The notes under the pieces were generated by a model that saw only the letters and a program-made list of their open reading frames with translations, did no database searches and had not been told where the DNA came from. DNA of 64,000 bases from GWE2-51-13 sp041736705 (GTDB lineage: Bacteria; Bacillota_I; Bacilli_A; Erysipelotrichales; Erysipelotrichaceae): positions 1 through 64,000 of the forward strand of contig JBGSTC010000026.1 in NCBI GenBank assembly GCA_041736705.1, written 5' to 3'. Positions 34,632 to 43,598 of this stretch are shown one piece after another (position 1 is the stretch's first letter; each line of letters opens with the position of its first letter). The translations under genes and the position numbers were made by a program.

Positions 34632-34652
34632 AGTGAAACTCCTTTCAAGGCG

Positions 34653-34850
34653 TTATTCCGTTTTCGGGTGGTGTTCGACCACCTTTTTCAGTTTCTTTTC
34701 GAATTCGCTTCGGTCGAACATGATCGCAGCCCCGCATCCAAGACATTTGATCTTGATGTCGGCACCCATGCGGATGATCCGCCATTGTTTGGATTTATGG
34801 CAGGGATGTTCTTTTTTCATTTCGACGATATCGTTTAAATCGTATTCCAT
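34653..34850 (-). CDS. DUF951 protein
   Basis: A 65-residue protein of the DUF951 family, short and basic, found beside ychF in Firmicutes. Its motif pattern is DIVEMKKEHPCHKSKQW and IKIKCLGCGAAIMFDRSEFE, with the Cys set CxxC suggesting metal binding. It starts directly after the folD stop. A nucleic-acid binding role is inferred from the family. Confidence 0.92.
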   Translation of the reverse strand: MEYDLNDIVEMKKEHPCHKSKQWRIIRMGADIKIKCLGCGAAIMFDRSEFEKKLKKVVEHHPKTE

Positions 34851-35714
34851 TTAGACCTCCCGTAGGATTTCATGCGCATAGTAGGCGTCCATCGTGTTTT
34901 CCAGCAACATGGCGATGGTCATCGGACCCACGCCGCCCGGTACCGGGGTGATATGGGAAACATAACCGTTGAGGGCGTCGAAATCCGCATCCCCCGTCAA
35001 TTTCCCGTTTTCAAGCCGGTTGATGCCGACGTCGATGACGACGCACTTGGAAGAGACATGTTCCTTGCGCAGGAAATGGGGCCGGCCGATGGCGACCACG
35101 ACGACATCCGCCGCGCGGGTATAGTGTTGAAGATCCGCGGTTTTGGAATGGCAGACGGTGACGGTCGCATTTCTGTTCAGCAACAATTGCGCGACCGGAC
35201 GGCCGACCAAATTGCTTCTTCCGATGACGACGATATCTTTTCCCTGCAAGGGGATCTGGTATTCGTCCAACAGTCTCAGGATGCCTCTGGGCGTACAGGG
35301 TTCAAAACCCTTGAGTTGCATATGCATGAGTCCGACGTTGATCGGATGCAAGCCATCCACATCCTTGGAAGGATCGATGGCGCGTACGACTTCCTGCGGA
35401 TCCAATTCGGCAGGCAGGGGTAATTGTACCAGAATTCCGTCGACTTGGGAATCGTCATTCAAGCGTTGAACCACTTTGATGAGTTCGGTTTGGGAAATGG
35501 TGCGGGGCAGACGCAACACTTCGGAATTCATCCCGATGCGCTGGCATGCTTTGTCTTTCCCTGCGACGTAGCTCAGCGACGCCGGATGGTCGCCGACCAA
35601 CACGACGGTCAACTGCGGCGTCCGCTTCCCTCTTTCCTTCAATAACCCGATCTTGATCTTCAAATCATCTTCGACTTTCTTCGCGGTCATTCTTCCATCC
35701 ATCAATTCAGTCAT
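34851..35714 (-). CDS. folD: Bifunctional methylenetetrahydrofolate dehydrogenase/cyclohydrolase
   Basis: Interconverts 5,10-methylene-, methenyl- and 10-formyl-THF, the one-carbon pathway also fed by fhs in this window. The 287 residues have the active-site SYVAGKDKACQRIGM with catalytic Lys, the signature QVDGILVQLPLP, the NADP loop VVIGRSNLVGRPVA, and ITPVPGGVGPMTIAMLL. It overlaps dtd by 4 bases and is followed at once by DUF951. Confidence 0.96.
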   Translation of the reverse strand: MTELMDGRMTAKKVEDDLKIKIGLLKERGKRTPQLTVVLVGDHPASLSYVAGKDKACQRIGMNSEVLRLPRTISQTELIKVVQRLNDDSQVDGILVQLPLPAELDPQEVVRAIDPSKDVDGLHPINVGLMHMQLKGFEPCTPRGILRLLDEYQIPLQGKDIVVIGRSNLVGRPVAQLLLNRNATVTVCHSKTADLQHYTRAADVVVVAIGRPHFLRKEHVSSKCVVIDVGINRLENGKLTGDADFDALNGYVSHITPVPGGVGPMTIAMLLENTMDAYYAHEILREV

Positions 35715-36160
35715 AGGTTTGCCTCCCTTGTTTCATACACGAGGGTCACGGGACCGTCGTTGATTTGGTCGATGATCATATGGGCTTGAAAGATTCCGGT
35801 CTTCACCGGGACGTTTTCACGTAACGCCTTATTAAAGGATTCATAAAGCAGATTCGCTTGATCCGGCCGTGCGGCTTTATCATAGGAAGGGCGATGCCCT
35901 TTCTTGGTCTCCCCGTACAACGTGAACTGGGAAATCGAGAGCACCTCGCCGTTCACATCCATCACGCTCAGGTTCATTTTACCCTGATCGTCTTCAAAGA
36001 CCCGGGCATTGGCGATCTTATACGCAAGTTTCTTCGCATCCTCGACCGTATCTTCCAGATGGACCCCGACATAGACGACCAGTCCATGACCGATCGATCC
36101 GACGACCTCGTTGTCCACTTTTACGTTGGCTTTCGATACTCTTTGTAGAATGGCACGCAT
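35711..36160 (-). CDS. dtd: D-aminoacyl-tRNA deacylase
   Basis: Removes D-amino acids (and mischarged Gly) from tRNA in the cytoplasm. 149 residues, full length. Key motifs are SQFTLYGETKKGHRPSYDKAARP and NDGPVTLVYET; the invariant SQFTL and NxGPVT segments form the active site, and the chiral-proofreading Gly-cisPro is expected in the second motif. First gene of the folD set, overlapping folD by 4 bases. Confidence 0.95.
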   Translation of the reverse strand: MRAILQRVSKANVKVDNEVVGSIGHGLVVYVGVHLEDTVEDAKKLAYKIANARVFEDDQGKMNLSVMDVNGEVLSISQFTLYGETKKGHRPSYDKAARPDQANLLYESFNKALRENVPVKTGIFQAHMIIDQINDGPVTLVYETREANL

Positions 36161-36225
36161 AAGATCACCTCTTCTTTCATTTTACTATCTTTTCAGTAAT
36201 GTTAGAATAGAAAGGAGGTGATTCG

Positions 36226-37488
36226 ATGAAACAACCCTTGGCTTTCCGTATTCGTCCCACAAAACTGGACGATGTCCTGGGACAATCGCACTTGGTTTCC
36301 CAAGGCGCGCTTTTACGTCGATGTGTCGAAGAGAAGCGTTTGTTTTCGATGATCTTCTTCGGGCCGCCCGGAACGGGCAAAACCACCGTCGCCTCGGTGA
36401 TGGCCAACGAGTTGACGCTTCCGTTGAGGAAGTTCAACGCGGTGACCGGAAACAAGAAGGAATTGGATACGATCTTCGCGGAAGCGAAGCTTTACGGATC
36501 GATGGTCGTCATCGTGGATGAGGTCCATCGGTTGAATAAGGATAAACAAGATTTGCTTCTTCCCCATATCGAAGACGGCACCATCATCATGATCGGTGCG
36601 ACGACCTCCAATCCGTTCTTCTCCATCAACCCCGCGGTTCGATCCAGATGCCAGTTGTTGGAATTCAAGCGGATTGAAGAGCAGGACATGCGCAAAGCCT
36701 TGGATCGTGCCCTGAACCATCCGGAGTCCCAATTGGGCGGATGTTCACTGAACGAAGAGGCTGTCAAAACGATTTGCGACCTCAGTAACGGGGATATCCG
36801 TTATGCCTACAATCTCCTGGAGATCCTCGCCATCGCGCTCCCGGGCAAGCAAATCACGCGTGAGGACGTGAATCAGTATACCCGTCAGGCGAATCTTGCG
36901 ATGGACCACGACGCGGACGACCATTACGATGCATTGAGTGCGTTTCAGAAATCCATACGCGGTAGCGACCCCGATGCTTCACTTTATTATTTGGCTCGTT
37001 TGATTCTTGCGGACGACATGGATTCCATCGAGAGACGATTGCTTGTGACCGCCTATGAAGATATCGGGTTAGCCAACCCCGCAGCCGTCGCGCGGACGAT
37101 CAATGCGATCGACGCGGCGAAACGCGTGGGATTCCCCGAAGCTTCGATCATCTTGGGTACGGCCGTCGTCGATCTCGCGTTATCGCCTAAGTCCAAAAGC
37201 GGATGCTTGGCCATCCATGCGGCCATCGCCGAATTGGAAGACCACGCCTATCCCGTCCCCGATTATTTGCGATTGACACCGGTCGGAATGAAGGAAGAAG
37301 ACAAGTATCCCTATGATCGTCCGGATTTATGGCACAAGATCCAATATCTTCCCACTGCGGTGAAGAACCTGCGTTTCTATCAGCCCAACACCAACAGTAC
37401 CTATGAGAAGCAACTTGCGGCCAACCTTGAAGAGTTAAGGAAGACGAAACGAAGAGTGGATTTAGCGAAGCTAAAGAAAGAGAAATAA
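36226..37488 (+). CDS. rarA: Replication-associated recombination protein A
   Basis: AAA+ ATPase (MgsA/RarA) at stalled replication forks. The 420 residues have Walker A FGPPGTGKTTVAS at about 44-56, Walker B VIVDEVHRLNKDKQD, sensor GATTSNPFFSINPAVRSRCQL, and the C-terminal tetramerisation domain ending in YDRPDLWHKIQYLP. SD AAAGGAGGTGATTCG is a perfect match to the anti-SD. It is divergent from dtd and has a bidirectional terminator after it. Confidence 0.96.
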   Translation: MKQPLAFRIRPTKLDDVLGQSHLVSQGALLRRCVEEKRLFSMIFFGPPGTGKTTVASVMANELTLPLRKFNAVTGNKKELDTIFAEAKLYGSMVVIVDEVHRLNKDKQDLLLPHIEDGTIIMIGATTSNPFFSINPAVRSRCQLLEFKRIEEQDMRKALDRALNHPESQLGGCSLNEEAVKTICDLSNGDIRYAYNLLEILAIALPGKQITREDVNQYTRQANLAMDHDADDHYDALSAFQKSIRGSDPDASLYYLARLILADDMDSIERRLLVTAYEDIGLANPAAVARTINAIDAAKRVGFPEASIILGTAVVDLALSPKSKSGCLAIHAAIAELEDHAYPVPDYLRLTPVGMKEEDKYPYDRPDLWHKIQYLPTAVKNLRFYQPNTNSTYEKQLAANLEELRKTKRRVDLAKLKKEK

Positions 37489-37489
37489 C

Positions 37490-37511
37490 AAAAGAGCCCG
37501 AAGGCTCTTTT
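37490..37511. terminator. Bidirectional terminator after rarA
   Basis: AAAAGAGCC-CGAA-GGCTCTTTT palindrome between rarA and the convergent lipoprotein gene. Confidence 0.88.
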
Positions 37512-37533
37512 GATTTTGACATTGTGTCGAGAA

Positions 37534-38526
37534 CTACTTGATTTCGACTTTTGCTTCGAATGCTTTCTCAACGGCGGCACGGTAGCCTTCGATCGAGATG
37601 GAAACAGAGGTCTTCAGATCGTCGCCCGTAGGAACTTCCGGATGGGCATCGTCTTTCTTCGCAGTCGGGATGGCAAGGATTTCAGCAACGGTCTTACCAA
37701 CCATCGCGGCAGTCAATGCTTCCATTTGTTCATACCATTCTTTACCGATGGCGGAAGCGGCTTTCATACCGTATTCATCGCCTTTTTCGATCTTGGTCTT
37801 GGAAACTTCAGCTTTTACGATCGCACCCATGGTGTCGAAGGTTCCACTGTTTTGGGCATTGTCGATGGCAACGGCAAGAACTTTACCGTCTTTGTCGAAA
37901 GCGACACCCGTGAAGACGACGTTCGTTTGAACGCGGCCGGCAACTTCAGCCGTCGCGGTACGGCCGGCAACGGTCGTAACGGAAGCGGATCCGACAGACT
38001 TAACACCCTTGACTTCAACCGCGTTGTCGGCGGCTTTCTTAACGGCTTCTTGGTAACCGGTGATACCGATGGTTACGGAAGTCTTCAGATCGTCAGGAGC
38101 TTCTTCGGTCAACGGCATCGCCATGATTTCAGCAACCGTCTTACCGACGAAGTATTCTTCGAGGGCAGCGATTTGTTCGAACCATTCTTTACCGATGGCG
38201 GAAGCGGCTTTCATGCCATAAGCATCGCCCTTTTCCTTCTTGGTCGGAGCGGCTTCGGCCTTAACGATCGCACCCAAGGTGTCGAAGGTTCCGTTGTTTT
38301 GAGCGGAGTCGATCGAAACCCATACGATTTTGTTGTCTTTGTCAAGCAATACGGTGGTGTAGATCGTGGTGAATTGTACACGACCCGCGACCTCGGCGGT
38401 AGCGGCACGGCTGGATACTTCGGTGAAGCTCGCGGTACCTAATTTGTAGACTTTCGGTGCGGCACAACCCGTCAACGAAGAAATCACCAATACTGCGGCA
38501 GCAAGTAAGAATACTAATTTTTTCAT
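37534..38526 (-). CDS. Lipoprotein with two tandem ~145-residue domains
   Basis: A 330-residue lipoprotein. I chose the ATG at 38526 because KKLVFLLAAAVLVISSLTGC (lipobox LTGC, Cys21) begins there. Two copies of the same domain follow: each contains a VxIDxAQNxGTFDTxGAIVKAE block, a GMKAASAIGKEWxEQ block and DDLKTSVxIxIxGYxxAVxKA. The closing block is reminiscent of the C-terminal end of FMN_bind domains, but their usual S/TGAT flavin-attachment motif is not present. Likely outside the membrane, with an unknown substrate. It is single, convergent with rarA, and its upstream neighbours are a divergent-looking ABC transporter on the same strand. Confidence 0.85.
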   Translation of the reverse strand: MKKLVFLLAAAVLVISSLTGCAAPKVYKLGTASFTEVSSRAATAEVAGRVQFTTIYTTVLLDKDNKIVWVSIDSAQNNGTFDTLGAIVKAEAAPTKKEKGDAYGMKAASAIGKEWFEQIAALEEYFVGKTVAEIMAMPLTEEAPDDLKTSVTIGITGYQEAVKKAADNAVEVKGVKSVGSASVTTVAGRTATAEVAGRVQTNVVFTGVAFDKDGKVLAVAIDNAQNSGTFDTMGAIVKAEVSKTKIEKGDEYGMKAASAIGKEWYEQMEALTAAMVGKTVAEILAIPTAKKDDAHPEVPTGDDLKTSVSISIEGYRAAVEKAFEAKVEIK

Positions 38527-38654
38527 TCTAAATTCCTCCTTTACACGCATGATTATAAACAATGCCCGACTTGACCGTCAACGTGTTTTATGTTAATACT
38601 TTCACTTTCTCAACATATTTCGCCATTTTTCGCAAAGTCGTTCAAAACTATTAC

Positions 38655-39863
38655 TCATTTTGCTCTATTTTTCACAATACAGTTTTTGAATACTTTTTCA
38701 TGGCGAAGACCTTTCTTATAGATCCTTTGACCTGCAAACAATAGAGCCAGCAGACTTGTGACGGCGATGAATCCGGACAAGAGGATCTCCCCTGCCCCCA
38801 GTTTCAAGGACAGCAGCCTCATCGGCATGAAAAGCATCGAACTGATCGGGACATAGGAAGCGATCTTACCGAATCCCTGTGATAAACGGGGGATCGTATT
38901 CTGCGAGAGGGCGACATAATAGAGGATGAGAAGAAAGATGTAGACAGGGCCTTGCAGGATGGAAGCTTCCTCCGCGCTCTTGAGCTTGGTCGCGATCACG
39001 GTCATCAAAATCTGGAGGATCGCCATCCCGCACAATAAAAAGAAAACGCATAGCGCGATCGTCATCCCGAAGGAAAAGTCCAGGTCCAACATTTCAAACA
39101 AAGCACGGAAACTCGTGACCTCGCGATCGACCAACCCGAATTGCGAAGCCCAACTCAATAATCCTCTCCCCAGATCGCTTTGGTTGCGTAACATCGCGAA
39201 GACACTCAACGTCCCCAGTGCGAAACACCCTTGCAGGATCATGGTCAACCACCCACCGAACAACTTCGCCCGGTAATGCGACTTCGCATCGGTCGCACTC
39301 AACACCATGTCCAATACGTTGGCCGACTTCTCAGAGACCACTTCGTTGCTTGTCATCGCCGCGAAATTGAGGACCATGAAATATACCGCGGTCAGTATCA
39401 TGAAGACGAAGCTTTCTTTTCCGACCGCCCGGATTTCCATCGGCGTATCGAACCGGATCTCGACGGACTCGTACTCTTGGATCAGTTCGGCGACACTGGG
39501 ATTGCGAATCGCCAAAAACTCGTTCTTACTAAGGGTTGTGAGATAGGCTTGAAGCTGGAGTCGATGAATCCCGTCGAGTTGCGCCGAATTTCGTACTTCA
39601 TATCCATCGATGCTTTCCACCACGCTTAACTCCGCCTTTTCTTGAAGGGTGAACCCATACGCGTTCGCAAGCACTTCATCGACTTCGTTTGCTTGTTCCA
39701 TCAACGAAAGCGGAAGATGTCCCGGAGGGGTGAATCCGAAATAGAGTGCGATTCTATCCGCATTCATCAGACTGGCAAGCAAGGAGATCAGTAGTAATTG
39801 GGAGATCAGGAATGTTTTATTCAAGAAACGTCGTTTCAATCCAAACAAAATCAACTCGGTCAT
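38655..39863 (-). CDS. ABC transporter permease (NatB-like)
   Basis: A 402-residue membrane protein. An N-terminal helix (FLNKTFLISQLLLISLLASLM) is followed by a large extracytoplasmic region of about 120 residues, then five helices, as in ABC-2 Na+/drug exporters (NatB-like). The ATG at 39863 forms an ATGA overlap with the ATPase stop; the longer frame starting at 39872 is less likely. Partner of the ATPase just before it. Substrate unknown; in this class Na+ or peptides. Confidence 0.83.
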   Translation of the reverse strand: MTELILFGLKRRFLNKTFLISQLLLISLLASLMNADRIALYFGFTPPGHLPLSLMEQANEVDEVLANAYGFTLQEKAELSVVESIDGYEVRNSAQLDGIHRLQLQAYLTTLSKNEFLAIRNPSVAELIQEYESVEIRFDTPMEIRAVGKESFVFMILTAVYFMVLNFAAMTSNEVVSEKSANVLDMVLSATDAKSHYRAKLFGGWLTMILQGCFALGTLSVFAMLRNQSDLGRGLLSWASQFGLVDREVTSFRALFEMLDLDFSFGMTIALCVFFLLCGMAILQILMTVIATKLKSAEEASILQGPVYIFLLILYYVALSQNTIPRLSQGFGKIASYVPISSMLFMPMRLLSLKLGAGEILLSGFIAVTSLLALLFAGQRIYKKGLRHEKVFKNCIVKNRAK

Positions 39864-40741
39864 GGCGTACACCGCAACCGAATCAGTTCTTTCACCTTGA
39901 TTCTCTCCATCGCAAGATCACGGATCGCTTCGTCTTTCGCCAACAGATTCATCAGTTTCTTCGCCCGTTGTGGCGTCTGGGTTTGAATGATCGAGGAATT
40001 CCCGACGATTTCGACCGTTTCGTCTTCTTTAAGGTGCTGCAGGACGGGGACTTGCGAATTGACTTTGACCGTACATTTCCCGACTTCGTTTTTCATTCGA
40101 TCCAAATTACCGTAGTCCATCGTCTTTCCTTCCTTCAGGATCAATAGTGAATTACAGATCGCGTCGAGTTCATCGTACTGATGACTTGATAACAGAATGC
40201 ATTTCCCCTTCTTCGCCAACTCCATCAAGAAAGATTGGGTCTTCTCCAGATTCACATAGTCCAACCCGGTGAAAGGCTCATCCAGTATGACGATCTGGGG
40301 ATCATGTATCAGACAAGCCATGAACTGGACTTTCTGTTGGTTGCCTTTGGAGAGACTTCCCACTTTCGTCTTCAATGCGATCGTAAAATCAAACGATGCA
40401 TAGAGATCCCTGATCCTTCGGTCGATCGCATCCCGCTCCATGTTTCTCAATCTCCCATAATGAACCAACGTGTCTTCGATGGATAAATCGGTATACAGGC
40501 TCCTTTGTTCGGGCAGATACCCGAAACTCGACCGTACCCCTTCGTCGATTTTCTTTCCCCCGACCCGGATTTCTCCTTCGTCTTTCGTAATCAATCCCAT
40601 CAAACAGCGAAACAACGTCGTTTTCCCGCTTCCGTTCTCTCCGCACACGCCGAGAATCTCATGCTTCTGTACGGTGAACCCACAGTCGCATAATGCTTTA
40701 TGTTTCCCATACGCTTTCGACATTCCTTTGACTTCAAGCAT
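39860..40741 (-). CDS. ABC transporter ATP-binding protein (NatA-like)
   Basis: A 293-residue ATPase. Walker A GVCGENGSGKTTLFRCL, signature SLSKGNQQKVQFMACL, Walker B DPQIVILDEPFTGLD, H-loop LLSSHQYDELD; the last 80 residues form a DUF4162-like C-terminal extension (VPVLQHLKEDETVEIVGNSS). The start at 40741 has GGAGG seven bases upstream; an upstream extension to 40789 is not supported. Operon with the permease, overlapping by 4 bases. Confidence 0.92.
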   Translation of the reverse strand: MLEVKGMSKAYGKHKALCDCGFTVQKHEILGVCGENGSGKTTLFRCLMGLITKDEGEIRVGGKKIDEGVRSSFGYLPEQRSLYTDLSIEDTLVHYGRLRNMERDAIDRRIRDLYASFDFTIALKTKVGSLSKGNQQKVQFMACLIHDPQIVILDEPFTGLDYVNLEKTQSFLMELAKKGKCILLSSHQYDELDAICNSLLILKEGKTMDYGNLDRMKNEVGKCTVKVNSQVPVLQHLKEDETVEIVGNSSIIQTQTPQRAKKLMNLLAKDEAIRDLAMERIKVKELIRLRCTP

Positions 40742-40827
40742 ATTCCACCTCCTGTCTTCTCTTTTATGCAACGGATTGCAATCTCCCAAGAGGAAGGATG
40801 AAGCAAATCTTCTTTTATTACATTTTA

Positions 40828-40843
40828 ATGAAATCGTTTTCGT
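40828..40843. promoter_or_regulatory. Candidate cre site upstream of the GH3 gene
   Basis: ATGAAATCGTTTTCGT follows the cre pattern WTGNAANCGNWWNCW with one mismatch (G at the last W). It lies about 30 bases upstream of a TGTTAAAAT extended -10, so CcpA could affect the glycosidase gene. Inference only. Confidence 0.4.
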
Positions 40844-40913
40844 TCCATCTTTATCTTTTGGATGGATTTGTTAAAATGATAAGGAAGGACCCCAAAGGTC
40901 CCAGGGGGAACCC

Positions 40914-43007
40914 ATGAACGAGAAATACGAACGCATCCGCCGATTGATGGCTGAAATGACATTGGACGAGAAAGTCGGCCAGATGGTCCAGTTTGGTCGA
41001 TATAAGAATAAGGAGAAACAACTCCTTAGGGAAGGAAGGATCGGTTCCTTCCTGAATGTATTGGATGCGAAGACCGCCAACGAAATCCAACGGATCGCGA
41101 TGGAAGAGTCACGATTGAAAATCCCCGTACTAATCGGACATGATGTGATCCATGGACACATCACAATGTTTCCCATCCCGTTGGCGGAAGCCTGTAGTTG
41201 GAATCTCAACTTGATCGAGAAGACAGCCCGCCTGTCGGTCGTCGAAGCCAGTGCCTATGGCGTTCGTTGGAATTTCAGTCCGATGGTCGATATCGCACGC
41301 GACCCCCGTTGGGGAAGGATCGCGGAAGGATCGGGGGAAGACCCTTTTCTTGGCTCGCAAATCGCCAGAGCCCGGGTTCGTGGTTATCAGTCACTCGACG
41401 AGAACGGGTATCCGATCGTCGCCGCGTGTGCCAAGCATTATATCGGTTATGGCGGTGCCGAAGGCGGAAGGGATTATAACACTTCCGATATCTCCGAACA
41501 TTCTTTGCGAACGACCTATCTCCCACCCTTTGCGGCAACTGCGGATGAAGGTGCGTTGACGTTCATGAGTTCGTTCAATGATATCCTGGCTCAACCCGGA
41601 ACCGGGAACTCTTATACGCTTCGTACGATCTTGAAAGGCGAGCTTGGATTCAAAGGGTTCGTCGTCAGCGATTGGGGGTCGATCGAGGAAATGATTCCCC
41701 ACGGACTCGCCGACAATGAGAGGGACATCGCCGAAGTCGCCCTTCGTGCCGGGGTGGACATGGATATGCATTCCGGCGTCTATCTGAATCATCTTCAGGG
41801 TCTTGCGAATGAGAAACCGGAGTTGATCCCTTTGATCGACGACGCCGTGTTCCGGATCCTTTCAGTGAAAGAGGAACTCGGTTTGTTCGACCATCCCTAT
41901 ACCGATGAAGAGTTAGCCGAGAAAGTTAAATTGAGTCCGGAGATGCGTCATGCGGCATTGGAGATGGCGCATGAATCCCTTGTTCTTTTGAAGAATGAAC
42001 GGGTTTTACCTCTCAAAAATCCCGGGAAGATCGCACTGATCGGTCCGTTCGCGGATGACCACCATACCCCCATCGGAAGTTGGGGAAGACAAGCGAGTGC
42101 GAAATGGGTCAGTTCGATCAAAGATGCGTTCCTTCAGGAAGGTTTACATTTCACCCACCACAAGGGATGCGATGCGATTGATCCCGAGAAGAAGCATCTC
42201 GAAGAAGCCGTTTCTCTGGCGAATGATTCCGATCTCATCGTTCTTGCCCTGGGTGAACCTTTCTTCCTGAGCGGTGAGAACAACAACCGGGCGTTCTTGA
42301 ACCTGCCGGGAGCGCAACTTGAATTACTGGAAGCATTGGCTACCACTGGAAAACCCATCGTCACCTTGCTCTTCACCGGAAGAAGCTTGGCGATCCCGGA
42401 AACGGTCGCATTGTCCGATGCCTTGTTGTGTGTCTGGCATCCGGGGATGCGTTGCGGGGAGGCGATTGTCGATGCCTTGTTGGGTCGCATCAACCCGAGC
42501 GGTAAACTCGTCACGACCTTCCCGAAAACCATCGGGCAAATCCCGCTCTACTATAATCATAAGAATACCGGTCGGCCCTTGATGAAGAAATACAACGACA
42601 TGGATGACCAACCCTTGTTTCCGTTCGGGTTTGGATTGAATTACAGTACCTTCACCTACTCGAACCTAAATCTCATAAACTCGTCGATCACAAAAGAAGA
42701 GTCTTTGAGATTCAGGATCGACATCGAGAATTCTTCCGGTATAGATGGAAAAGAGATAGTTCAAGTTTACTATCGCGATCTGGTCGCCCAGGTAACGCGA
42801 CCTGTGAAGGAACTATGCGCATTTAGTAAAGTGCTTATAAAGGCGAAATCGACCGTTACCGTCGAGTTCGAGATTCCGGCGAAGAGATTCGGTTATTTGG
42901 ATTCCAAGATGAACTTCAACGTCGAACCCGGGAAATTCGCCCTCTGGGTCGGTCCGGACAGCACGCAAGGAATCGCGACAGAATTCAGTATCTACGAAAA
43001 AGGATGA
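40914..43007 (+). CDS. Glycoside hydrolase family 3 beta-glucosidase
   Basis: A 697-residue GH3 enzyme, cytosolic since there is no signal peptide (MNEKYERIRRLMAEMTLDEKVGQM). The N-terminal barrel has GHDVIHGHITMFPIPLAEA, the KHYIGYGG metal/substrate segment and the nucleophile Asp253 in FVVSDWGS. The second domain has IALIGPFADDHHTPIGSWG, GEPFFLSGENNNRAFLNLPGAQLEL and the C-terminal FnIII-like domain. This resembles BglX. It would hydrolyse beta-linked sugars taken up by the cell. SD GGGGGA is upstream; a cre-like site and a TGTTAAAAT box precede it. The stop lies within the terminator stem. Confidence 0.94.
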   Translation: MNEKYERIRRLMAEMTLDEKVGQMVQFGRYKNKEKQLLREGRIGSFLNVLDAKTANEIQRIAMEESRLKIPVLIGHDVIHGHITMFPIPLAEACSWNLNLIEKTARLSVVEASAYGVRWNFSPMVDIARDPRWGRIAEGSGEDPFLGSQIARARVRGYQSLDENGYPIVAACAKHYIGYGGAEGGRDYNTSDISEHSLRTTYLPPFAATADEGALTFMSSFNDILAQPGTGNSYTLRTILKGELGFKGFVVSDWGSIEEMIPHGLADNERDIAEVALRAGVDMDMHSGVYLNHLQGLANEKPELIPLIDDAVFRILSVKEELGLFDHPYTDEELAEKVKLSPEMRHAALEMAHESLVLLKNERVLPLKNPGKIALIGPFADDHHTPIGSWGRQASAKWVSSIKDAFLQEGLHFTHHKGCDAIDPEKKHLEEAVSLANDSDLIVLALGEPFFLSGENNNRAFLNLPGAQLELLEALATTGKPIVTLLFTGRSLAIPETVALSDALLCVWHPGMRCGEAIVDALLGRINPSGKLVTTFPKTIGQIPLYYNHKNTGRPLMKKYNDMDDQPLFPFGFGLNYSTFTYSNLNLINSSITKEESLRFRIDIENSSGIDGKEIVQVYYRDLVAQVTRPVKELCAFSKVLIKAKSTVTVEFEIPAKRFGYLDSKMNFNVEPGKFALWVGPDSTQGIATEFSIYEKG

Positions 43008-43023
43008 CTTGGTCATCCTTTTT
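42997..43023 (+). terminator. Terminator after the GH3 gene
   Basis: AAAAAGGATGAC-TTG-GTCATCCTTTTT (42997-43008, 43012-43023); the gene's TGA lies in the first arm. Confidence 0.9.
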
Positions 43024-43085
43024 ATTTCATTCATGCATGATTTTAATATATTACTTAAAACTAGAATAGATCCGACAAATCAGGC

Positions 43086-43598
43086 CTATTTACGGTATTT
43101 ATCCTTCAATTCCTCGGGTTTGATCTTGCGGAAGTCCACATGACAGTACCCTCCCGGGTTTTTCACCAGGTATTCCTGGTGGTATTGTTCGGCGGTCCAG
43201 AAGGTTTTCAACTTCTCGACCTCGAACACCAAGGGTTTCCGATAGTCTTTTTGACGGGCATCCACTTCATCGCGGATCAGTTTGAGTTCTTCTTCCGATT
43301 CCGGATAGGCACCGACCCGGTATTGCGTCCCGACGTCTCCGCCTTGCTTATTGAGGGAGGTCGGATCGATGATGCGGAAAAGATGGTCGATGAGTCGGTT
43401 CAGTGTCAGAACGGATTCATCGTAGGTCACTTCGACGACTTCCGCATGTTTGGTGAAGCCCGAGCAGACTTCCTGATAGGTAGGGTTCTCATGGAATCCT
43501 TGGGCATATCCGACACGGGTTTCGTGGGTTCCGTTAAGTCGTCTGAAATACTCTTCGACCCCCCAGAAACAACCTCCGGCAAGTACGATTTTCTTCAT
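43086..43598 (-). CDS. msrA: Peptide methionine-S-sulfoxide reductase
   Basis: Repairs methionine S-sulfoxide in proteins. 170 residues, with the catalytic Cys10 in AGGCFWGVEEYFRRLNG, the TYQEVCSGFTKHAEVVEV segment, and GYCHVDFRKI at the end. No MsrB domain is fused. Start 43598 overlaps the miaA stop as ATGA and has GGAGGAAAC upstream; the longer frame to 43691 is not supported. Last gene of mutS-mutL-miaA-msrA. Confidence 0.95.
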   Translation of the reverse strand: MKKIVLAGGCFWGVEEYFRRLNGTHETRVGYAQGFHENPTYQEVCSGFTKHAEVVEVTYDESVLTLNRLIDHLFRIIDPTSLNKQGGDVGTQYRVGAYPESEEELKLIRDEVDARQKDYRKPLVFEVEKLKTFWTAEQYHQEYLVKNPGGYCHVDFRKIKPEELKDKYRK

